A stretch of DNA of 64,000 bases from Colwellia sp. (GTDB taxonomy: Bacteria > Pseudomonadota > Gammaproteobacteria > Enterobacterales > Alteromonadaceae): NCBI GenBank assembly GCA_013215295.1, contig JABSOZ010000019.1:32356-96355 (forward strand), given 5' to 3'. Of the stretch, positions 1 to 8,608 are shown piece after piece (position 1 is the stretch's first letter; each line of letters opens with the position of its first letter). The notes under the pieces are model-generated. The model was given only the letters and a program-made list of their open reading frames with translations, ran no database searches and was not told the DNA's origin. A program made the translations under genes and the position numbers.

Positions 1-6
1 GAGATA

Positions 7-1215
7 ATGATGAAAAAACCTAAAATAATCAATAATTCGGATGATTTACCGACATCGGCTTTATCTCGACGTAAATTTATTACTATGACGGGTGCAGGCT
101 TAGCGGTTTTATCTTTCCCAATGAGTTCAGCGTTTGCATTTGAGGGAAAAAAACAACTTGCTAGCCCTAAAATTGTTTGGCTATTGTTACGAGGAGCATT
201 GGACTCTTTACACACTATAGTGCCGACCTTTGATCAACAATATAAAACCCTGAGACCTAAATTATCAACCAGTTTTAAGTCGCCGCTGTTACCCTTGGAA
301 AAAGGTTTCGCTTTACATCCGTCATTAAAGAATTTGCATCAGTGGTATCAGGAAAAATCACTGCTCCCCGTTGTTGCTGTGTATTCAGGTTACCCAAAGC
401 GTTCTCATTTTGATGGTCAGGATTATTTAGAAAGTGGCAAAGGTGAAATTGATCATGATTCAGGCTGGTTAGCTCGAGCGATTGAGGTTAAAAATAAACG
501 TGCGTTGGCTGTTTCTCGTTCCACACCAATTAGTTTACGTAGCAGTGACCAGGTAAATACCTGGTATCCATCAAACCTTAAAGATGCCGATGAAGATATT
601 TATGCTGCGCTGGACAAGTTATATCAAAATGATGAGTCTTTAAGAGCAAGTCTGGAAAGTGGTTTGCAAGTACGTGGTTTAGTGGGTGATAAAAAAGGAA
701 AAAAGAAAAAACGTCAGGGTAAGTTTATCGATCTAAGTAAAGCCTGTGCTAAATTAATGGTGGGCGAACAAGGTGTCGATTGTGCGATGTTAGAGTTAGG
801 CGGCTGGGATACGCATAATAATCAAGGTACTCGGTTAGAGAGAAATTTAGCTGAATTAGATCAAGGATTAGCAGCGCTAAAATCTGGTTTAGGCGAAGAA
901 TGGCGTAACACTGTGGTGATTGTTGGTACTGAATTTGGTCGCACCGCAAAAGAAAATGGCACCGGCGGAACCGATCACGGTACCGGCAGTGCTTTATTTT
1001 TAGCGGGAGGTGCCGTAAATGGTGGCAAAGTTCAGGGTAACTGGCCAGGATTAAAAGCGGAAGAATTATTTCAACAGCGTGATTTAATGCCGACAACTAA
1101 TAGTTTTAGTTGGATTGCTAACGTATTATCACAACATTGGCACTTCACTGAACAAGAGTTAAAACAGGTTTTTCCTCATGTAAAACCGTATGAGCAAGCA
1201 ATAATACGGAGTTAA
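7..1215 (+). CDS. DUF1501 family Tat-exported protein
   Basis: This 402-residue protein belongs to the DUF1501 family (sulfatase/alkaline-phosphatase-like fold, function unproven). The N-terminus has a twin-arginine signal: SRRKFITMTGAG at about residues 20-31, followed by a hydrophobic stretch ending near SSAFA, so export through Tat is expected. Family marks further on include LELGGWDTHNNQGT, which contains a metal-site-like WDTH, then VVIVGTEFGRTAKENG and a GGTDHGTGS motif near residue 325. DUF1501 genes are usually paired with a DUF1800 gene upstream; the window edge cuts off that side, so the pairing cannot be seen. The start is set by the ATG at 7 with GAG just before it; a second ATG follows at once. 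The length is normal for the family. The biochemical role is unknown. Confidence 0.85.
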   Translation: MMKKPKIINNSDDLPTSALSRRKFITMTGAGLAVLSFPMSSAFAFEGKKQLASPKIVWLLLRGALDSLHTIVPTFDQQYKTLRPKLSTSFKSPLLPLEKGFALHPSLKNLHQWYQEKSLLPVVAVYSGYPKRSHFDGQDYLESGKGEIDHDSGWLARAIEVKNKRALAVSRSTPISLRSSDQVNTWYPSNLKDADEDIYAALDKLYQNDESLRASLESGLQVRGLVGDKKGKKKKRQGKFIDLSKACAKLMVGEQGVDCAMLELGGWDTHNNQGTRLERNLAELDQGLAALKSGLGEEWRNTVVIVGTEFGRTAKENGTGGTDHGTGSALFLAGGAVNGGKVQGNWPGLKAEELFQQRDLMPTTNSFSWIANVLSQHWHFTEQELKQVFPHVKPYEQAIIRS

Positions 1216-1233
1216 TTAATATGCTGAGCTCTT

Positions 1234-1288
1234 TAGTTATATAGTTATATAGTTATATAGTTATATAGTTATATAGTTATATAGTTAT
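1234..1288. repeat. 8-bp tandem repeat (TAGTTATA)n
   Basis: About seven uninterrupted copies of an 8-bp unit, TAGTTATA, lie between the DUF1501 stop and the pseudogene start. G residues fall at 1236, 1244, 1252, 1260, 1268, 1276 and 1284, showing the exact period. Such arrays are prone to slippage. Here it lies downstream of one gene and just upstream of a broken one, so a phase-variation role is not supported beyond its position. Confidence 0.9.
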
Positions 1289-1307
1289 TTTAAGGTAAAT
1301 TTGAATT

Positions 1308-1962
1308 TTGAAGTTTTTATATACTATTAGTATTTTTTGCACTTTTCTTTTTACAAATTTATCTGTGCAAGGCACTGAAGTAGCGGCACATCAGTTCCAA
1401 AAAGAGCAACCGATCAGCAATCAACAGTGCATTTCTTGTCATCAGCAGTCACAACATGATTGGCAGCAGTCTGTCATGCCAACGCCATGGCATTTCTGAT
1501 AAGGACTCAGTGTTAGCTGATTTTGATAATAAACAGGTTGAGCATTACGGGCAAAAAGCCTATTTTTTTATTAAAGATGGTCGCTATCAAGTCACCATTT
1601 CTTATGATGATAATACTGACACTTATCCCATTAAATATACTTTTGGTCATTTTTCGCTACAACAATATTTAGTGGCAACAGAGCAAGGGAAGTTACAAGT
1701 ATTACCTTTTGCCTGGGATAGTAGGAACAAGGCAGAGGGTGGACAACGTTGGTATCATAATTATAGTCATGAGTTGATTAATAACTTGTTTACTCATCCC
1801 TACACCAAGGTAGAATTTATTACTCAAGACCTAAATGTACACCGTAATACTGCTAGCAAATACTTGAACCAACTGGTTGAAATTGGCCTGTTATCTAAAC
1901 ATAAGCTAGGCAAAGACAACTATTATCTGAGTAGTGAATTTTACGAGCTTTTATCAAATTAA
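1308..1962 (+). pseudogene. Chimeric pseudogene: multiheme cytochrome/TPR N-terminus fused to Fic C-terminus
   Basis: The first part encodes a signal peptide and a heme-type motif CISCH near residue 43, in the style of secreted multiheme cytochrome/TPR proteins. The frame is lost at about 1473 and again at about 1490. Inserting one base at each place restores a continuous reading (SDHANAMAISDKDSVLADF). It continues in the frame of 1456-1962 through KYTFGHFSLQQYL and QRWYHNYSHE, typical of this cytochrome family. At about 1771-1776 the similarity switches abruptly to a Fic-family C-terminal winged helix (LFTHPYTKVEF, NVHRNTASKYLNQL), running to the stop. A deletion or recombination must have joined two unrelated genes, and the result then decayed. 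The TTG at 1308 is a weak start. The cytochrome part is firm; the Fic tail is recognised from sequence style only. Confidence 0.75.
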
Positions 1963-1981
1963 CAATCAAATATTTCATACT

Positions 1982-2030
1982 TCTATGGCACTCAGGGGGC
2001 GTTAGCGCCATAGATTATATAGTCAAAAAA
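1982..2030. repeat. Hairpin copy of a dispersed GGGCGTTAGCGCC repeat
   Basis: TCTATGGCACT (1982-1992) pairs with AGCGCCATAGA (2004-2014) with one mismatch. The right half, GGGCGTTAGCGCCATAGA, recurs at 37742-37760 and 44180-44199. Here it follows the pseudogene and could act as a weak terminator, but there is no T-run. The recurrence suggests a dispersed genomic repeat rather than a gene-specific signal. Confidence 0.6.
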
Positions 2031-2093
2031 TTATTTTATCAGGCGGTCTGGTGTATATTAATTTAGGTGTATAATCTAATTTGAAAGAAGCTC

Positions 2094-3299
2094 TTATTCT
2101 TGCAAGCTCGGTAAAATGTAATTTTCCAATATCATGCGATAACTACGTTGCTCTTTTTCAGTATCTTCATATGCGGAGCCATTAAAGGCGACTACCGAAT
2201 TGAGCGCTGGAAATACAAAAACATGCTGCCCACCTAAACCGTCGGCATAAAAAGTTTCATAGACAATACCGTTGGCTGTAAATGACGTCATCCACCATTG
2301 ATACCCATAGCCCCAGCTATCGTTATCAACTCTCTTTTGTGTTGCTTGCTCAATCCAGCTTTGGGAAACAATACGCTCGCCATTCCATAAACCCTTATCC
2401 AAAAATAGCTGCCCAAGTTTTGCTAAGTCACGAGTCGACAAATAAAGTGCGCTACCCATGTGAGGCATTCCATCTAAAGCCCAGTAGGTATAATTATCAA
2501 TAGACAAAGGCTCAAATAAATTGGTTTCCATAAAGTTTACCAAACTTTGTCCTGACGCTCGTTCAACCAACCGGCCTAAAGCAAAAGAAACACCCGTTGA
2601 ATACGCAAAAACATTAGCTGGCGTTTCTGCCATTGGCCGGTCTAACAAAAACTGCATTGGGTCATTAGAGTTATTCATTTGAGCATTAAGGTTATTCGAA
2701 TCAAAATAAGATGAATCCCATTCGTCCCACTCATAACCATGGCGCATCGTTAACCAGTTTTGTAAGGTAATATTAGCCTTGCTTTCATTCCAATTAGCAA
2801 TAGGTTGTTTGTGCTGAAAATAATCATGAACTAAAACATTAATATCGGGAATAATTTGTTGGTCTATGGCAATCCCTATTAATGTTGAAGCAAAACTCTT
2901 ACTCACAGAATTTAAAATATGTAGATCTAAATCTTGGTTATTAGCCCAGTCATCGGTAAAATCCAGTTCGGTCTTAAATTGCTCATTAAGCAATAATCGT
3001 CCATTTTTAGAGACTAGTACGGCGTCAACATAACGAAATTGGTCGATGTTATTTTGAATATTGTTGACCAGATCGGTAAGAAGGTATTCGTCAACATTTT
3101 GATTGCTAACGTGGTCAACTTGCCATCCGTCGTTTAAATTAATGGGCGTTTGGTAAACATAAGGCGCTTGGTCAGTTTCGGTTGATTCGGTGGTGTCAGA
3201 TTCTGAATTGTTGCAGCCGACAAGAAGTGTTGTTGCAATCAAAGCTATAAATAAAAACTGTAATGCAGGCTTTGACTTTACATTCCATGATTTTTCCAA
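2094..3299 (-). CDS. Serine hydrolase, class C beta-lactamase fold lipoprotein
   Basis: This 401-residue protein belongs to the beta-lactamase/penicillin-binding-protein-like serine hydrolase family (esterase or peptidase; the substrate cannot be read). A lipoprotein signal ends at LLVGC (Cys about 29), followed by an acidic Ser/Thr linker, so it should be membrane-anchored in the periplasm. The nucleophile motif SxxK is SVSK in NSVSKSFASTLIG. The second motif is a Tyr-Ser-Thr (FAYSTGVSFALGRLVE), and a GGQ replaces the HxG/KTG strand (DGLGGQHVFVFP). The apparent start is TTG, because no in-frame ATG fits the signal peptide. It stands alone, convergent with the pseudogene, and no operator is seen upstream. 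Confidence 0.85.
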   Translation of the reverse strand: MEKSWNVKSKPALQFLFIALIATTLLVGCNNSESDTTESTETDQAPYVYQTPINLNDGWQVDHVSNQNVDEYLLTDLVNNIQNNIDQFRYVDAVLVSKNGRLLLNEQFKTELDFTDDWANNQDLDLHILNSVSKSFASTLIGIAIDQQIIPDINVLVHDYFQHKQPIANWNESKANITLQNWLTMRHGYEWDEWDSSYFDSNNLNAQMNNSNDPMQFLLDRPMAETPANVFAYSTGVSFALGRLVERASGQSLVNFMETNLFEPLSIDNYTYWALDGMPHMGSALYLSTRDLAKLGQLFLDKGLWNGERIVSQSWIEQATQKRVDNDSWGYGYQWWMTSFTANGIVYETFYADGLGGQHVFVFPALNSVVAFNGSAYEDTEKEQRSYRMILENYILPSLQE

Positions 3300-4819
3300 G
3301 ACTATCGCCTACTAAAATTATATATTGATTGTTTATTTACTGTACATTAGCAAAGATTTTAAGTCACTGTACTTTCTAATATAGATAAAGAATTTTCTAT
3401 TTGAACACTTAAATATTTAATTATGTTTTGAAACTTTGAATGTCCAATGTAAACTGAATTACTCTTTAGTTTTTAGCGTTTGTGTAAATTAGTGATTCTT
3501 TAGGTCGGCAAAGAGAATATCTTCTATATTGAGTTATATCTAAACCTAGAATGGATGCCCAGTGTTTCACTATAATTGCATAATAGTGATAGCAAATATG
3601 TTCTCCTGATTTCCTTAAACTTAGAAATATGAAGTCCAGTGAAGATAAGGTTTTCGAGTATATCCATAGACTCAAGCATTGCTGAATTTTGGTGTTATTA
3701 AGTATTGAACTTTTCTATGAGTTTTTTTCTGCTCTATCTTCGCTCGAGATTCAACAAGTGATGAGGAGGATATTTCACGAATTTTTAGGTTTATTAAATC
3801 ACAAGTTCTCAGTTTACTATCAATAGCTAAATTAAATAAAACGGGTTGTTCAAGTTTGAATGTACTTTCTGACCAACGAGTTACCTTTAATTTCTGAATT
3901 AGAAGTTAAGATTGAAGATGGTGATTTATGAATAAAGTAGACAAAAAGTTGATGGTTATTTCCGGTTAAACTCATCTCGTTATGGAGCACACAGCGTTTA
4001 GGTTTTATGGTAATTTGATGCGATAAGCTGAAACGCGCAACTCATTTACCCTAACGTCCACTTAAAGGCTCATTGTTGCCAATTAGAGTTCGTCTCAGAA
4101 TGCTAACTCCTGCCACTTTTTCTCCTTTATCAACAGTTAATTTGAAGGTTTTTTTGGTCACTGTTGATACGAAAACGGACTTTAATAACAATTCTGTTTT
4201 TATACCTAATTTGTTCTGTTGGCATAAATAATTAGATGCAAAGAGGGGCAGCTTTCTGATCATACAACGGACATAAAATTTATAATTCAATGTGGGTTTA
4301 GCACACATAGCGTGATAGATTTAATGGAAAAGTTATTTATATTGATAAATAACTAATCTAAACGACTTAATGTCATCCTCCTATGTAAAGTCATACTTTT
4401 AAAATGAATCATTTATCTCCTAAACTTTATGAGCAATGAAAATCTGAATACATTACTGAAATATGATCTATAAATGGAGTGGTTGCAGTTCGCTTTGATG
4501 TGAAGCCTTTTCACTACTTGGAGATATTGAATTTAATGTTTTGTGCTAAAAGTTAATTCGAATTGTATTATTTATTAATAGTAATACCATTAACTTGATA
4601 ATATCTATTAAATATATTTTCGGTCTATTCGTTAGTCAGAAAATACATCATCAAAATTATCCTGTAAACATTCCCGTATTACAGTTTATATAATCATTTA
4701 ACGCTATGAGTATATTCATACTTAATTATCACATCGAACATTTTTCATTTAGCCACATTAAATAGTGAACCAATTCCGTTTATTTCTAATCTTTTTCACA
4801 GGAATGTTATAAAATAAAA
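3300..4819. other. Gene-free AT-rich interval
   Basis: About 1.5 kb without a supportable gene. The small open frames inside lack a ribosome site, recognisable motifs or plausible composition. A GGTTTTATGGTAA segment (about 4000-4013) recurs at about 38188 and 44110, suggesting remnants of dispersed repeats. The stretch probably holds decayed sequence plus the promoter of the downstream regulator. Confidence 0.55.
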
Positions 4820-4833
4820 TGATATCGCTAACA
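4820..4833 (+). promoter_or_regulatory. LacI-type operator 1 (TGATATCGCTAACA)
   Basis: This site matches the locus consensus TGWTAGCGCTAWCA with one change in the core (ATCGCT instead of AGCGCT). It lies 77 bp before the first regulator's start, so autoregulation is likely. It is the weakest of the nine sites. Confidence 0.6.
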
Positions 4834-4909
4834 ATCCTTGTTAAAGTGTTCTAAATTAAGGTATTTAATCTCAAATAATTAAGTGTATAACAGGAAAGTA
4901 ATTTACAAT

Positions 4910-5941
4910 ATGGCAAAAGCAAAAAGAGCTCGAATTCAAGACGTTGCTGAAAAAGCTGGCGTATCAACAATGACTGTCTCAAGAGTTATGAGTAAAGATA
5001 CTAAAGTTAGCGCGGCAAAAACAGCCTTAGTGATGGAGGCTGTCAAAGCACTTAATTATCGTCCTAATGTAGCTGCACGGAGATTGGCAGGAAGCCAGTC
5101 TTTTCTTATAGGTTTGTTATATTTTGATTTAGATACATCTTACGTGAGTAAGTTTTTGTTACGCGGCTTAAAAAGCTGCCGAGCTACCGGCCATCATTTA
5201 GTCGCAGATGAAGTTGATGACGATATCGAAAAGTCGATAGTTGCGGTTAAAGACCTTATTGAAGTTACTCAAGTTGATGGCATTATACTATTGCCTCCTG
5301 TTTGCGATATTCCTGAAGTATTAACGGCGTTAAAAGAAGCCAATATTCCTTTTGTCCGAATAGCACCTGACTCACAGCTTAATTTGTCTCCGTATATTTG
5401 CATGGATGATTATCAAGCTGGCTTTGATATAACTGAGTTGCTCATTAAACAAGGGCATAGCAAAATAGGCCATATTATTGGTAACCCTAATCAAGGTGCT
5501 AGTCGATTACGTTATCAGGGATATTTAGATGCGCTTCGTTCTAATCAAATAAATGTACCGCCTGCATATATAGAACAAGGAATGTTTACCTATAATTCGG
5601 GTTTAGATGCAGCTAAAAAGATGCTGGCACTTAAAGATAAGCCTACAGCAATATTTGCTGCTAATGATGAAATGGCTGCTGCGGTAATTTCAGCCGCTCA
5701 CATGAATCAGTTAATGGTGCCAGAGCAACTGTCTGTCGCTGGTTTTGATGATGGTCATTTAGCCACCACGGTAACCCCTCATTTAACTACCATTAGACAG
5801 CCTATCCAAGAGATGGCCGCGTTAGCCATTGAACTGTTAGCGTCGAAAAAATTTGCTGACGCATCAAAAGTGAATAGTCGAGAATTCAGGCATGTGCTTG
5901 ATTTTGAAATTGTTGAACGAGATTCTAGCCAAGTTATTTAG
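4910..5941 (+). CDS. LacI/GalR-family regulator (XylR-like, copy 1)
   Basis: A LacI-family repressor of about 343 residues. The N-terminal helix-turn-helix (RIQDVAEKAGVSTMTVSRV) is followed by the hinge YRPNVAARRLAGS and a periplasmic-binding-protein-like effector domain (GLLYFDLDTSYVS, IICMDD-type strand PYICMDDYQAGFD, AIFAANDEMAAAVISAAH, SVAGFDD). The ATG at 4910 is chosen because AGGAAAG lies 11 bases before it; an upstream in-frame GTG at 4883 has no such site. It is strikingly similar to the regulator at 24350-25384 over the whole length. An operator lies upstream, and its 3' end overlaps the convergent galM by 8 bp. Given nine matching operators in the window, it probably represses the xylan/xylose genes and is released by xylose or a xylo-oligosaccharide. 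The ligand is inferred. Confidence 0.9.
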   Translation: MAKAKRARIQDVAEKAGVSTMTVSRVMSKDTKVSAAKTALVMEAVKALNYRPNVAARRLAGSQSFLIGLLYFDLDTSYVSKFLLRGLKSCRATGHHLVADEVDDDIEKSIVAVKDLIEVTQVDGIILLPPVCDIPEVLTALKEANIPFVRIAPDSQLNLSPYICMDDYQAGFDITELLIKQGHSKIGHIIGNPNQGASRLRYQGYLDALRSNQINVPPAYIEQGMFTYNSGLDAAKKMLALKDKPTAIFAANDEMAAAVISAAHMNQLMVPEQLSVAGFDDGHLATTVTPHLTTIRQPIQEMAALAIELLASKKFADASKVNSREFRHVLDFEIVERDSSQVI

Positions 5942-6911
5942 CTTTAACTAAACGATACTCGATGGTGACATTAAGCGGTTTATCCGGCGTGGTTAACTCA
6001 AAAGTAAAATTTGGCTGGTTTGGGCTATTGGGCGCAAATTGTGGTTCTAAACAGACCCCTTGATGTGGGATAAATGGCGTCGACAAATGTTCGCCGGTAT
6101 AAACTTGCAAACAAGGATAGTTTGAAAAAACCTGAAGCTGTATATCGTTGGTAGGGCTTGATAATACAGCATGTGCTACGGTATGGTCATTGAATAACGA
6201 TTGAATAATAAAATTGTCATCAAGTTTTTGTGTTTCTCCTTTTGTGCCTAGTGTTTTCTTCTCTTTGAAATTGAATGTTTTAGTGTTATTTACTTCAATA
6301 ATATTTCCAGTAGCGATATTACTATGGTCTAACTCAGTAAAAGTATCAGCGTGTAATTGTAAACTGTGTTTATTTACGTTTTCGCTAGTGCCAGAGAGAT
6401 TAAAATATGGGTGTGTTGTTGGCCCAGCAATGGTTGTTTTTTCACTCGTTACTCGAATATTGATCAGTAAACTAACATCACCTTTGGCCATTTCTTGTAG
6501 TTTATAAGTTACCACACAATGAATAGGGCCTGGATAGCCATTGAATTTATCCTCAAGCCGACAAGACAAAGAAAGTGTATTCTTTGTAGTCGATAAAACA
6601 TGCCAATATTGTTCACTAAGTGCTGTAGGGCCACCATGTAATTGATGTGGGCCTTCATTATTCACTAAATTGATGGCCGAATATTCCTCAGTAACGTTAT
6701 CTATTCTGGCGTTTTTGATGCGATTTGCATAAGGACCGACTATCGCACCAAGGTAGCTTTCATCGGTTAAGTAGTCGGAAATATTCTGGTGACCTAGGAT
6801 AATATTTCGTTGTTCACCACCGACTTGAGTAAACCACTTCATCAATCTGGCACCGTAATTGGTAATATGAACTTCATCACCAAAGCCACTTGTTAAAACA
6901 AAGGTCTTCAT
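5934..6911 (-). CDS. galM: Aldose 1-epimerase (mutarotase)
   Basis: This protein (about 325 residues) interconverts the alpha and beta anomers of aldoses. Family marks include GPYANRIKNARI near residue 65, LHGGPTALSEQYW with a conserved His, the catalytic region THPYFNLSG (His about 170) and a C-terminal GVCLEPQFAPNSPN whose Glu is the expected base. The ATG at 6911 follows a weak AGG; a TTG lies one codon upstream. It is the last gene of the minus-strand xylose operon, 9 bp after pgi. Its job there is probably to supply the anomer used by xylose isomerase. Its 3' end overlaps the convergent regulator. Confidence 0.9.
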   Translation of the reverse strand: MKTFVLTSGFGDEVHITNYGARLMKWFTQVGGEQRNIILGHQNISDYLTDESYLGAIVGPYANRIKNARIDNVTEEYSAINLVNNEGPHQLHGGPTALSEQYWHVLSTTKNTLSLSCRLEDKFNGYPGPIHCVVTYKLQEMAKGDVSLLINIRVTSEKTTIAGPTTHPYFNLSGTSENVNKHSLQLHADTFTELDHSNIATGNIIEVNNTKTFNFKEKKTLGTKGETQKLDDNFIIQSLFNDHTVAHAVLSSPTNDIQLQVFSNYPCLQVYTGEHLSTPFIPHQGVCLEPQFAPNSPNQPNFTFELTTPDKPLNVTIEYRLVKAK

Positions 6912-6920
6912 CAACTTAAC

Positions 6921-8564
6921 CTACTTTATTTTCGTTTGATAAAAGGTGATCAAACCTAAGGTTGAGCTGTCGTGCTCAGTGTTGATGGTGTTTTTAGTGA
7001 GCTCTTTTTGAATTTTATTTGCTAGGCCCTTGCCTAGTTCTACACCCCATTGATCAAATGAGCATACCTGTAGCACAATGCCTTGTACAAAAATTTTATG
7101 TTCATAAAGAGCAATTAAACTACCTAAGGATCGGGGTGATATTTGATTAAGTAATATCGTGTTAGTTGGTCTGTTGCCTTTATGAACCTTATGAGGAGCT
7201 ACTTTATCAATATAATCTTTAGTGCGTCCTTTGGCGGCTAAATCAGCTCTTACTTGTTCTTCATTAACCCCTTGCATTAAGGCTTGAGTTTGCGCAAAAA
7301 AGTTCGCCATTAAGGTTTCATGGTGCCCTTGTACTGGGGTAACACTCTCAACTGAGCCAATAAAGTCAGCCGGTACTATATTGTTACTTTGATGTAAGTA
7401 TTGATAAAAGGCGTGTTGACCATTGATACCTAACTCACCCCAAATAGAAGGCACCGTTGGGTATGATATTTCCTCTCCATCCCAAGTAACCGACTTACCG
7501 TTACTTTCCATTTCTGCTTGCTGTAAGTAAGCACTGAGCATATGCAGAGACTGATCATAGGGCAGAATAGCCTGAGACTGGGCGCCTAAAAAGGTGCAAT
7601 TCCAAATGCTCAACAATGCCAAAATAACGGGGGCATTTTGTTCGAGTGGCGCGTCTTTGAAATGATTATCTAGTTCATGGGCCCCTTCAAGTAATTCTAT
7701 AAAGCGTTCAAAGCCCAAATCGATAGCGATGGGTAGGCCGATAGCCGACCATAAGGAGAACCTACCGCCAACCCAATCCCACATATCAAAAATATTCTCT
7801 TTAGCAATTCCAAAGTTAATAGCATTTTTTTTGTTGGCAGAAACTGCGACAAAGTGCTTGGCAATAGCCGACGAGTCAAAAGACGATGCGACTAACCACT
7901 TCATTGCGGTATTAGCATTCGTCATAGTTTCCGTGGTGGTGAAGGTTTTACTGGAAACAATAAAGAGTACTTTTTCAGGGTTTAGCGGACGAAGGACATT
8001 GGCGATTTGGGTGCCGTCTACATTGGAAACATAGTGAACATTGACACTGTTATCACTGTATTGCTTTAAAGCTTCGGTGACCATTTGTGGGCCAAGATTT
8101 GAGCCGCCAACGCCAATGTTAACCACATCGGTTATGCGTTTGCCAGAATAGCCTTTCCATCGGCCTTGTCTTACTTTTTCACTGAACTCTTTCATTTGAT
8201 TCAGCGCTTGTTGAATATCATCAGTAATATTTTTACTGTCCAACATTATCGGGGTTAAAGAGCGGTTACGCAGCGCGGTATGTAATACCGCTCTGTCTTC
8301 GGTCTTGTTGATACGCGCTCCAGAAAACATTTTTTCTCGCCAAGCTTCAATTTCGCATTCTTTGGCAAGATCAAACAAAAGTTCCATGGTTTGTTGATTG
8401 ATTAAATTCTTGGAATAATCCAGCAAAAATGGCGGTAAATTAAGAGAGAAATCGTTAAAACGTTTGCTGTTTTCGGAAAATAGTTCACTCATATGAGCTT
8501 TTTTCATCTCTTGAGCGTGAGCTGTTAATTTTTGCCAACTGGCAAGTGAAGTTCTGGAAGTCAT
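6921..8564 (-). CDS. pgi: Glucose-6-phosphate isomerase
   Basis: At 547 residues this is a full-length phosphoglucose isomerase that converts glucose-6-P and fructose-6-P in the cytoplasm. Signature segments are VNIGVGGSNLGPQM, the phosphate-binding SSKTFTTTETMTN, GGRFSLWSAIGLP, QYLHQSNNIVPADF and FDQWGVELGKGLANKI with its catalytic Lys. ATG at 8564 follows an AGG. It sits between tkt and galM in the xylose operon. Its presence with tkt and tal suggests a dedicated, induced set that recycles fructose-6-P from the non-oxidative pentose phosphate pathway. A housekeeping copy elsewhere is likely but cannot be seen. Confidence 0.97.
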   Translation of the reverse strand: MTSRTSLASWQKLTAHAQEMKKAHMSELFSENSKRFNDFSLNLPPFLLDYSKNLINQQTMELLFDLAKECEIEAWREKMFSGARINKTEDRAVLHTALRNRSLTPIMLDSKNITDDIQQALNQMKEFSEKVRQGRWKGYSGKRITDVVNIGVGGSNLGPQMVTEALKQYSDNSVNVHYVSNVDGTQIANVLRPLNPEKVLFIVSSKTFTTTETMTNANTAMKWLVASSFDSSAIAKHFVAVSANKKNAINFGIAKENIFDMWDWVGGRFSLWSAIGLPIAIDLGFERFIELLEGAHELDNHFKDAPLEQNAPVILALLSIWNCTFLGAQSQAILPYDQSLHMLSAYLQQAEMESNGKSVTWDGEEISYPTVPSIWGELGINGQHAFYQYLHQSNNIVPADFIGSVESVTPVQGHHETLMANFFAQTQALMQGVNEEQVRADLAAKGRTKDYIDKVAPHKVHKGNRPTNTILLNQISPRSLGSLIALYEHKIFVQGIVLQVCSFDQWGVELGKGLANKIQKELTKNTINTEHDSSTLGLITFYQTKIK

Positions 8565-8608
8565 TTTTATACCTGATTATTTTTACTGATATGAGCAGTT
8601 AATTGAAA

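Noticed and set aside
749..1096. 115-residue minus-strand frame inside the DUF1501 gene
   Set aside because: It is the antisense shadow of a well-supported coding region.
3466..3675. 69-residue minus-strand frame
   Set aside because: Cys/Tyr/His-rich random-looking composition with no start signal.
4051..4308. 85-residue minus-strand frame
   Set aside because: No ribosome site, no motif, and surrounded by gene-free AT-rich DNA.
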